Assembly (NCBI GenBank): GCA_963575745.1
Contig: CAUYUJ010002725.1
Span: 294,470 to 358,469, forward strand
Length of the DNA stretch: 64,000 bases
From: Prorocentrum cordatum
Lineage: Eukaryota; Sar; Dinophyceae; Prorocentrales; Prorocentraceae
Direction: 5' to 3'
Part shown: positions 21,140 to 29,503 of the stretch, piece after piece
How positions within the stretch are numbered: position 1 is the first letter of the stretch
Layout of the letters: every line of letters begins with the position of its first letter
The notes under the pieces: model-generated
Database searches by the model: none
Told to the model about the DNA's origin: nothing
The model's input: only the letters and a program-made list of their open reading frames with translations
Translations under genes and position numbers: made by a program

Positions 21140-22687
21140 CTTTGAGTGAGGTCTGTTTGGGACCACCCGCCATTCGATGGCGGGCGGCCGCGAGCTCGGC
21201 GAGCGTTGCCAGGGGCATGCGACGATGTTTTTTCATGAGGATTGCAGGATTGCGTTTTCGTCAATCACCAACTATGCAAGCCCAGCAGAAACACATAATA
21301 ATGCAGCCTCATCGCCGCAGACACACATAACAAACATAACAACAACAAAAAAACACAGAATCGTGCACCCTCCCCAGTTGTCTTCGACGCCACCGCCACT
21401 GTGGAAAAGGGGCAAGCCCGGGGCAGCTTGGACGTGGAGTCTTGCATCCCCGCGGGCCACGTCCGCGCGCGGTCCGTGGATGGCCGTCTCGCCTCGGGGA
21501 GTCCTTTCTCGAGGGTGTCCTGGGCCCCCGCGGGCCCGCTCGCGGCCCTCCCCGCATCGCCTCGGGCGCGGGTCGCTTCCTGACCCTTCGCGGACCCTGC
21601 CGGCCCATCCAGAAACGATGCCAAGTTGAGGTTTTCAGGGGCGTGTAGGAGCAAAGAGGGGGCTGCCCTTATCGTTCGAAGTGGGAGGATGACGGATAAG
21701 GGAGGAGGGGGATGGACGCGCGGATGATGGTGGGGGAGAGGAGGAGGAGGGACAGCATAAGGGCTAGAAGCATCTTGGATACCTCTCGGAGTCTTTTGGG
21801 ATCTTTCCTGGGCGCTTCCTGAAGACTTCGTTGGGCGTCTTGGGGGGTTTCTGGCGCTTTCGGGGGCCTCTTGGGCCGTCCTGGGTGCCTCTGGGGGCCT
21901 CTTGGGACTTCTGGGGGCCGCGTGGGCGCTACTCGGGGGCCTCTTGGGGGCTCCCAAACAAACGAATCAAACATGCAAGGGCTTTGGATGCCCTGGATGG
22001 CTTTCTCAGGCGCATCCTGGTGCTTTCCTGCGGCCCTCTCGAGGGTCGCGGGACCGTGGGTGCCCTCGTTGGGCCATCTTGGAGGACGTCGATCAAAGAG
22101 GGGGGGGTCCCCATTCTACGTTACCTCTCGTGGGCCCCTTATGTCGTCTCGCGGGGCCCACGCGCGCCGCTCTTTAGGCGTTGTCGGGCGCTCGCGGGGC
22201 CGTCTTGGTCCATATTTGGCTTATCTGGGGCCCCCCATGGGCCGCGGGCGGGCCATCCTGGAGCCATCTTGAGGCTTTGGAGGCCCATCCGAAGCGAGCG
22301 GGCGAAGAAGGCTAACGTCAGTGATATCCGCGATGTTCTTGGAATATGTCGGCTTCGTTGGGGCCTCCTTGTGAGGCTACGCGGCCGCCTCGGCCTGACC
22401 AGCAGCGGCGCCGGGGCTTCGGGGGGCACGTTGGAAGCCATCATGAACGATAGTGCGGTATATTGAGCCATCTTGGAGGCCACATTGTGTTATGCAGGGG
22501 TCCAAGGCCTTCCTGGGGCCACCCTGGATCATATGTCATCTGGGGCGCTCTGAAGTTTCGCGACCTCGTCCGTCTAGACCAGGGGGCCCCTACCTCATTC
22601 AACAACTCGCGCCCTAAAGGGCTGGTGGGTATCCTGGTTGGCTTCGGCCGCTGCCCAGCCCGCGTCCTGTCCAGGGCCAGCGTCGGT
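21140..22687 (+). repeat. Intergenic region with a dispersed CTTGGG-type repeat family
   Basis: After an A/C-rich stretch (21265-21365, possible 3' UTR of gene I), the region consists of degenerate units built from words such as GGGGGCCTCTTGGG. The 29-base word at 22073-22101 (GCCATCTTGGAGGACG... through CGATCAAAGA) recurs nearly identically at 50252-50280, and GCCCATCCAGAAAC occurs at both 21602 and 50006. No gene is supported. Confidence 0.65.
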
Positions 22688-22712
22688 CCGTATGTGGTAT
22701 TTTGGCTCGAGG
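22688..22712 (+). other. Relict spliced leader upstream of gene II
   Basis: CCGTA at 22688 is followed, after six extra bases, by ATTTTGGCTCGAG (22699-22711). The latter matches 12 of 13 bases of the leader's 3' half (ATTTTGGCTCAAG). It lies about 60 bases before the probable start codon of gene II. Confidence 0.6.
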
Positions 22713-22771
22713 TTTTGGCGTTGGGAATTGTTTGCTGCGATCGCTTCAACGCGCATTCCATCTTATTTCGC

Positions 22772-23998
22772 ATGCCCCCGCCGGATGCACAGGCGGCCGA
22801 CGCCGATGCCAGGGCGCCAGATGGCGACGAGGCGACCGGGCCAGATCCACCAGCCAAGCGTGCCAAGCCGCCCCAGGATAAGCGCACTGGCAGAGGGGCG
22901 CGCCAGGCGCCGGGGCCCGCAGCGGCCGCGCGCAGCAAGGCTCAGGCTGTGGCTCGCCCGCTAGTCGCTAGGGATCGCAGACAGAGCGCGGCCCAGCAGG
23001 CGAGCACGGGCGGCGGCGACGACCGGAGCGGCGACGGGGTCAGACAGCCCCCAGCGGGCGAGGATGAGACGCCAGCCGTTCTGCCTGGCAGACTCGCCGC
23101 CCCATCGGCCCAGCGACCTGGCGGCATTGAGGAGCGCACCACGGCGTTTCTACAACGCAAGGCCGCCTATCGCATCAAGTGCGATGCCGCAGTCGTCAAT
23201 CTGGTCAATAGGGTCATCAAGGTCGCGACGTCCTGGGGCGAGAAGGCGAAGGCGAAGTTGGCGCTGCTGCCCGAGGAGGTGGGCTCAGGCGAACCCGCTC
23301 CAGGGGGCCCCCGACGGCGCGCGGATGCGGCGCCATCTTCAGTGGCGACAGGGCCTTCGGCGACGAGTAGCGCCGAAGCAAGCGGTGTCGCCCATCACGT
23401 GCAGCAGGTCTCCTTCTCGAAGTTGATGGCGGCCAGATCCGGGGCGCCGCCGCCCTTGAGACGTCTGACTGCGAGACCGTTGGGTAGCAGCCTGCAGGCC
23501 GCGATCAAGCATGCCTTGGCAGAGGTCATCGGGTCGGGCGCGATGGACCTGGAAGACCCGAATTCCGAGGGGGAGGCAGCCCTTGGGAGCGAGGGGAAGG
23601 GCGCCGACGTCGAGGGGAAGTCCTCCCACCAGGGCGCCGAGCACCCCACGTCGCCGCCCGCCGCTAGGGCGCGCTCGCCATTCACGCCCGGGCGACGGGA
23701 CATTGATGCCCCGAGGAGCGAGGGCGGGCTAGATGAGAGCCGTCCACTCGGCCAGTTCGACAGGTGGTTGGGGGAAACGGGCTCGCAGTTCGGGATGGAG
23801 CCGATCAAGTTCGACGTCGACGCGAGCGGCTCCATGGCAACGCCCGCGTTCAAGCCGGAGGGCGATGCAGTTCAGGGCGCGTCGACATTGGACAGCATCT
23901 TGTCTGGCAGCCTCGGCGGCTCCCTCGCGATGACTGCGCCGCTGGACTGGAGCGCGATGGGCATCGGCGACGACAGTCGGAGCGGCGACGGCGTGCAG
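22772..23998 (+). CDS. Gene II first part: disordered, Ala/Gly/Pro-rich protein
   Basis: ATG 22772 is the first in-frame start after the SL relic; the frame is also open upstream but without support. The 409 residues are rich in Ala, Gly, Asp and Arg (DAQAADADARAPDGDE near the start; basic AKRAKPPQDKRTGRG next, a possible nuclear localisation segment). A short ordered stretch, RIKCDAAVVNLVNRVIKVATSWGEKAKAKL, is probably helical. The C-terminal third is acidic. No catalytic domain is recognised. The exon appears to end at GTGCAG|GTCAGC and probably continues into the methyltransferase segment after an AT-rich intron. Confidence 0.55.
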
Positions 23999-24308
23999 GT
24001 CAGCGCCCCATGGCAACGGTTTCCACTCCCCCACCTTAGACGTTTAAGTTTTGTTTTCGCAGTGCGTGTAAATCAGGCGATTGATTTTTTATTCGAATTA
24101 AATTTTTAGCTCTCGGATAAGTTGTGATAATTTGTATTTTGCCGTATGTATTGTTTTCTTATGTGTATATGTATCACGGATAAGTTGTGATAATTTGTTT
24201 TTTTCCCAGTCGCTGATTAAATATTATTAGATAGCATGGTTTAAACGATGCGTGAATCATTTGCAAGATCGCACAGTTGGTGGATATATTGTGTCTTTGA
24301 TTCCCCAG
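23999..24308 (+). other. Probable 310-nt AT-rich intron of gene II
   Basis: Starts GTCAGC after CAG and ends TTCCCCAG before GTGCC. The interior is unusually AT-rich and contains two copies, 64 bp apart, of CGGATAAGTTGTGATAATTT (from about 24116 and 24180). Direct joining at these sites puts the next exon in frame 3, whereas the methyltransferase motifs are in frame 2, so either the acceptor differs or the copy has a frameshift. Confidence 0.5.
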
Positions 24309-24313
24309 GTGCC

Positions 24314-25543
24314 ATGCGCCGCCCCCCTGGACGGCGGCCCCGTCGCGACGCGCTCCGAGGCGGCGACGCCGAGGAGACGAACCAGAATTGTGTCCAGGAA
24401 AAGCGGGAAGCCACCGGCATTGGCTTCGATGATGTGAAGAACGCGGCTAAGGCGCATTTCCCGTCCATGATCCTCCTAGAGTGCGTGACCCAGTTGGCCC
24501 AGAAGGCCGATGCCGACGCACTGTCGGACGCCGGGTACATCTGCCAGGAGCTGCGCGCCATGGGCTACTGGTCGCTCTTCCACGCGATGCAGGCTACGGA
24601 CTGGGGCAGCCCAATTCAGAGAGAGAGGCTATACTGGGCAGCGCTGTCGAATATCACTGGCAAGCCTGCCGATGTGGAGCACTACTTCATGACCATCTTG
24701 GGGTCCTTCAAGCCCGGGGCCAAGACAACCCTGGACGAGTGCTTCACGTGGTGCGACGAGAGCCGCTCGCTCGAGGCGGAGATGTTGAATATCCCGTCGT
24801 ACCAGGCGTGTCCGCTGCGGTCTTCCAAGCGCGGCAAGGCGAGCCCCGACTGGAAGGTGGATCACAAGAAGCTGTTCGAGGCGAACAACTTGACGTGGCC
24901 GCTCCAGCAGAACGACTCGCATCGCAGTTCCTCGTACAGCGCCGATTTCGTGAACGGAGGTATGTATCCTCGAGAAGCAGAGGTGGCTTTCTTGGCGCAC
25001 GTGCTGTTTCCGCCACGTTCCGACGATGAGCGCTCTTTCATGGACATCAACCCAAACTCCACTAGGATCTTCGGACAGTATGTAAATGAGGAGACGCTGA
25101 AGCCTAAGGACACCACCGATGGCAATGACATGGACACCAACAATGGCCCGTTGCGCCCATCGCCCCCAACCTTGACGGGAAGCATGACGCTCATCGTTCG
25201 CTTCACGCAGAATGGCAAGAGCACGATTCGGCTTGCGGAGGTGTTTGAACTCATGCGTCTCGTCGGGTGGTCCGACTCCGAGTGGGCCGTCAGCGACGAG
25301 GTCATGGTGGAGGGCCAGATGGATACCATCTCGAATATGTGTGGGAATGCGTTCTCGTTCTGGCATTACGGGCCATGGTGGACCGCCATGGTGAGCACAT
25401 ACGGCATGTACGCCGCGGCCTACGACGACGATGCGGAGATGGAGGATGCAAGAGATGCCGCGGACTTCGATGACGATGGCCTCCTTGGCCAGGATGCAGG
25501 CCCACCAGTCAGCGTTGGCTCAAGCAGCAGTGGCAGTGATTAG
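24314..25543 (+). CDS. Gene II second part: C5-cytosine methyltransferase, C-terminal half
   Basis: The 410-residue frame contains the distal motifs of DNA cytosine-5 methyltransferases: ETNQNCVQ, GIGFDDVKNAAKAHFPSMILLECVTQL (motif VI region; ENV is here ECV), GYWSLFHAMQATDWGSPIQRERLYW (motif VIII, QRER at 24617-24628), RLAEVFELMRLVGWSD (motif IX region) and CGNAFSFW (motif X, Gly-Asn near 25343). Motifs I-IV, with the SAM loop and catalytic PC, are not found in this frame; VPCAAPLDGG in frame 3 at 24309 could be a displaced motif IV. The C-terminus is acidic and Ser-rich. Methyltransferases of this type have been reported in dinoflagellate retrotransposons. Probably inactive as encoded. Confidence 0.65.
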   Translation: MRRPPGRRPRRDALRGGDAEETNQNCVQEKREATGIGFDDVKNAAKAHFPSMILLECVTQLAQKADADALSDAGYICQELRAMGYWSLFHAMQATDWGSPIQRERLYWAALSNITGKPADVEHYFMTILGSFKPGAKTTLDECFTWCDESRSLEAEMLNIPSYQACPLRSSKRGKASPDWKVDHKKLFEANNLTWPLQQNDSHRSSSYSADFVNGGMYPREAEVAFLAHVLFPPRSDDERSFMDINPNSTRIFGQYVNEETLKPKDTTDGNDMDTNNGPLRPSPPTLTGSMTLIVRFTQNGKSTIRLAEVFELMRLVGWSDSEWAVSDEVMVEGQMDTISNMCGNAFSFWHYGPWWTAMVSTYGMYAAAYDDDAEMEDARDAADFDDDGLLGQDAGPPVSVGSSSSGSD

Positions 25544-25726
25544 CCCGACCAGCCCTCGCACTTTTCTGTGCCCGCCCTCAGCGTTCAGCTCGCGTAGTCC
25601 CAGGGGCCGGGGAGGCGACTCGCGCGGCGTCCTACATGTTGAGTGAGATGGTAGGAAGACACGGAAGCCATATCTCTTATGCCCGACACTTCTTGAATCG
25701 CCACCTGCCCATCCAGACACGATGCC

Positions 25727-26725
25727 CGGGTGAGTTGGGGTGTTCTCGCTCCCGCCCATGGGCCCATGGGTTGGACACGCTGCGCACCCCATGTCCAGCC
25801 CATGTGTGGCGGCCCGAAGCCAGCCAGCCCTCGGATACCAAAGCGACCATCTGCCATCGGACCCCAGGCCCGATGGGGGGGGGTTCTAGGCCAAAAACAG
25901 GCGTCAATATTTTTTAAAATTTTGACGCTCGATTTGGGGCTGTTCTCGCTCTCGCCCATGGTTTGGACACGCTGCGCGCCCCATGTCCAACCCATGGGCG
26001 GTGGCCCGAAGCCAGCCCGCCCTCGGACGCCAAAGCGACCATCTGCCATCGGACCCCAGGCCCGGGGGGGGGGGGATTCTAGGCCAAAAACAGGCGTCAA
26101 TATTTTTAAAGATTTTGACACTCGATTTTGGGCTGTTCTCGCTCCCGCCCATGGGTTGGACACGCTGCGCACCCCATGTCCAACCCATGGGCGGTGGCCC
26201 GAAGCTAGCCCGCCCTCGGACGCCAAAGCGACCATCTGCCATCGGACCCCAGGCCCGGGGGGGGGGGGATTCTAGGCCAAAAACAGGCGTCAATATATAT
26301 TTTTTTTTTTTTTTAAAAAAAAATGACGCTCGGTTTTGGGCTGTTCTCGCTCCCGCCCATGGTTTGGACACGCTGCGCGCCCCATGTCCAACCCATGGGC
26401 GGTGGCCCGAAGCCAGCCCGCCCTCGGATGCCAAAGCGACCCCCAGGCCCGATGGGGGGTGGGGATTCTAGGCCAAAAACAGGCGTCAATATGTTTGAAG
26501 ATTTTGACGCTCGATTTTGGGCTGTTCTCGCTCCCGCCCATGGGTTGGACACGCTGCGCACCCCATGTCCAACCCATGGGCGGTGGCCCGAAGCCAGCCC
26601 GCCCTCGGACGCCAAAGCGACCATCTGCCATCGGACCCCAGGCCCGAGGGGGGGGGGGGGGATTCTAGGCCAAAAACAGGCGTCAATATTTTTTTAGAAA
26701 TTTGACGCTCGATTTTGGGCTGTGC
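25727..26725 (+). repeat. Five-unit ~190-bp tandem array with internal inverted repeat
   Basis: Units begin near 25737, 25936, 26130, 26337 and 26518, each starting GGGCTGTTCTCGCTC. In unit 3, CCGCCCATGGGTTGGACA (26145-26162) is perfectly complementary to 26177-26194, with a 14-base loop. Each unit also has a G run and a T/A-rich block before TTTTGACGCTCG. A partial sixth unit starts at 26715. Apparent reading frames on both strands are by-products of the repeat. Confidence 0.95.
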
Positions 26726-27755
26726 ACGGCCCTATCTACACGCACATTAAGAAAGCCCGTTAACAGACATGTAGCTCGACAGGGCGCTGGGCGCGGAGAT
26801 GCAATCGGCGCTCCAAGAGGGCCCCGAGACGGCCGAGGGCCCCGAGAGGGCTCTTGGTTGGTCTTCTTGGCGCCCCCCTGGAGCCATCTTGGGAAGGCCC
26901 CAGGGGCCCGCCAGCGGTCTCTGGGCGCACTGGGGCCCTTTGGAAGCCACATACTGAGCGATCATGCGCTAACTTGAGCCAGCTTGGAGGCAATCTCGCG
27001 CTTCATGGGGCCTTCTGAGAGCCATCTAGGTCATCCGTAACCACTTAACTCGCTAAACGTAACTCGCTAAACCACTTACGCTCTGAAGGGCTGGCAGGAT
27101 TGTAGTCCGATTCCGTCCTGGCGCCGCCCCGCGAGGGTACCCTGCCCGCGTTGTGCGAGGGGCCAGCGCCCCACGACCATTCCACGCCTTCCTCCTCGCC
27201 TGGTCGCCTGGTCTTGGAGCCGTTTCAGCCTTGTCTTATCCCCTCCTTCCCCTCTCGCGCCCTCGCCCTGCCCATCCTCCTACATCACTCCCTTCTACGT
27301 TTCCCCTCGCTCACTCGCTCACTCGCTCTTGCCCGCAAGAACCTCGCGCCTCCCCTTCCTCTGCCCCCCCGCTCTCTCCTCCTGCGCCCGTCGTCGATCG
27401 CCCATCGCCAGAGGGAGTTCGTCCATCGTCTATCGCGGGGGGGCTCCTGCTCTGTTGCCCCGCCGCCGCCCTGCCCCGGCGCTGGGCCCGGGGGCCCGCG
27501 GCCCGCTGGGCGCGGCAGGACCGCCGCCGCGCACGCCCGCCTCCTGAGCTGGCGTCCTCGCCTCCCCCACCGATGCTCACGCCCTGTCTTTCCTCGTCTT
27601 CATTTGCCGCCCTCCATCCCTTCTCCGAGCGATGGCGCACCTCCTTCCTCGCCGAGTGGAGCGCCCAGGAGGGGCAGCGGGTGAGAATAGGGTCGCCCGT
27701 TCGTTCCGCCCAGTGCGAGGTCGCGCCCCCCACCCGAAATCCTGGCGCGGGCGAG

Positions 27756-27846
<91 letters not shown>

Positions 27847-28119
27847 GAAACAGGCAAACATACAGACATACAGACATACAGACATACAGACAGACAGACA
27901 GACAGACATGCAGACAGACAGAGACAGAGACAGAAAGTAGTCAGCAGTGGGTAGTCAGACTGATGAGCGGGCCATGAGTCCATGAGCGATGCCCAACTGT
28001 TGGTGCTGCCATCTCCTGAGGGCCCGACCCCAGCCTTCTCCTGTTCATGTCTTCGGGGTTGTTCCAGGGGGGCCCTTACCTCCGAAGCTCGTCGCCACGG
28101 AAATAGAGTGCGCGACTAG
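26726..28119 (+). other. Intergenic region with upstream repeat shared with gene II
   Basis: 26880-27170 resembles 22460-22690: both contain GAGCCATCTTGG-type words, then CTGAAGGGCTGGCAGG or CTAAAGGGCTGGTGGG, a CCGCCCCGCG-like block and GGGGCCAGCG. 27180-27720 is CT-rich. 27760-27842 is a GA dinucleotide tract and 27858-27935 consists of ACAG/ACAT tetramers. No gene is supported; apparent frames are low-complexity. Confidence 0.6.
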
Positions 28120-28141
28120 CCGAAGCAATTTTGGTCATCAG
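28120..28141 (+). other. Relict spliced leader upstream of gene III
   Basis: CCGAAGCAATTTTGG (28120-28134) matches 13 of 15 bases of the leader start (CCGTAGCCATTTTGG) and is followed by TCATCAG in place of CTCAAG. The probable start of gene III is 82 bases downstream. Confidence 0.6.
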
Positions 28142-28222
28142 TGTTTCTGGCATTGCCGCGAGCACACTCAGTTTGCGGGTGCCGAGTGGCACGGGTCCGC
28201 GCGGCGACGTCCTCTCACGCAG

Positions 28223-29503
28223 ATGGGCGGCGAGATTGGCCCGAACGCGCAGAGAGATTTGGCGTTGCTACATGGCCAGGGCCTCTCCCGAAGCGGGCGG
28301 TCCAGGAGAGGGCCGGGGAGCACGGGCCGTGCCGGCGATAATGAGCCGGCCCAGCTGGCGTTTGACAAGGACCGGGACCGCAAGCCAGGCCACATCGAGT
28401 GCATGCTCTGCATTCACTTCGACGACGACTGGGACCCAGTTGACTTGCAGGTCAACGGTGCGAAGCAATACGTGGCGTGGGGCAAGCCCCCGAAGGACGG
28501 CAAAACGGTGGGCCAGTATTGCTTCTATTGCGTCAAGATATTCTGCGCGAAGTTCAGGCAGGATGGGTCCTACACAATCGCGCAGTACTGCTCCGATCTG
28601 GGCAAGGATAGCAAGCGCATGAAGCTTCACCTGGCCATGGTGAACGAGACGGTCAAGAGCATCGTCGAACGTGGTGGAAAGCGGAACGTCCACTTGGATT
28701 GGGAGAAGGTCCAACATGATACCGAGCTCTTCATCGTCCATTCGCTGAAGACAGTGATCAAGAAGCCAGGCCTTTCTATTTATGAGATAGAGGATTACGA
28801 GGACGAGTTCGGTTCCCTTGAGACCAACGGCAAGAAGCGACTCGGCCATTACAAAGACAAAAACGAGCTGGGCAAGGACGTGATCGTCGTGCCCGACAGG
28901 AAGGTGACCAGGATGGAGTTCAACGAGGAGCACGGAGTGGAGAAGCGGCAAAAAGCAGGCAGCAGCGCCGACGACGTGAACCCAGGCTTCTTGGATATTC
29001 GACAACGCCACTTGGCAGATGCCATGGTTCCAGGTTTCGGCGGCAACTTCGCGACTCAGCACGTGGTCGACTCCCTGCTCACCATGCCTGCTGAGGGCGG
29101 ACGGGCCAGCGCTTCCTCGGGGCCAGCGCCCGCTCCGCGGGGGTCTCCCCGGGCCGAGGTGAAGGAGGAGCAGCCGGCGGCAGGCTCCGCACAGTCGTTT
29201 ACTTCCAGGGGCGCAGGCGGCCGCCAGCTGGCGGCGAAGGCGGACGACGCCCAGGAAGCGGGCGAGGGCAAGACAAGGGCCCCGCCCAAGCCCAAGGCCG
29301 CCAAGGGCGCGAGTGGCGGCAAGCGAGGGCGGCCCACGACGAATTGGCAGGAGGTGGTCGATAAGGTCCATAAGGAGTTTTCAGAGACAACTCCGACTGA
29401 CGTCAACTGGTGGGGCGGCGAGGCCAAGACGCAGCTGAAGACGTTGCGGGGGCAGGAGAAAGACGTGGCTGCGAGGCTGAAAAAAGGCGACGGACATGAG
29501 TGA
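28223..29503 (+). CDS. Gene III first part: Cys-motif protein with basic tail
   Basis: ATG 28223 follows the SL relic. Near residues 55-105 two Cys pairs, CMLCIHFDDDW and YCFYCVKIFC, suggest a zinc-binding fold, followed by a helical segment (KRMKLHLAMVNETVKSIV). The C-terminal third is Pro/Ala/Lys-rich (APPKPKAAKGASGGKRGRP), resembling an AT-hook or nuclear localisation segment. The frame stops at 29503, eight bases after ATG 29496 of the next frame. Deleting one A from the A6 run at 29480-29485 would join RLKK to ATDMSEIEKL in one protein. The family is not recognised. Confidence 0.6.
   Translation: MGGEIGPNAQRDLALLHGQGLSRSGRSRRGPGSTGRAGDNEPAQLAFDKDRDRKPGHIECMLCIHFDDDWDPVDLQVNGAKQYVAWGKPPKDGKTVGQYCFYCVKIFCAKFRQDGSYTIAQYCSDLGKDSKRMKLHLAMVNETVKSIVERGGKRNVHLDWEKVQHDTELFIVHSLKTVIKKPGLSIYEIEDYEDEFGSLETNGKKRLGHYKDKNELGKDVIVVPDRKVTRMEFNEEHGVEKRQKAGSSADDVNPGFLDIRQRHLADAMVPGFGGNFATQHVVDSLLTMPAEGGRASASSGPAPAPRGSPRAEVKEEQPAAGSAQSFTSRGAGGRQLAAKADDAQEAGEGKTRAPPKPKAAKGASGGKRGRPTTNWQEVVDKVHKEFSETTPTDVNWWGGEAKTQLKTLRGQEKDVAARLKKGDGHE

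Noticed and set aside
24140-24175. Another possible leader relic (CCGTATGTATTGTTTTCT)
   Set aside because: Only the first five bases and a T run agree; it lies inside the probable AT-rich intron.
25585-26697. Overlapping repetitive frames on both strands with GPRPMGW-like units
   Set aside because: They follow the ~190-bp tandem unit exactly and break at each G run.
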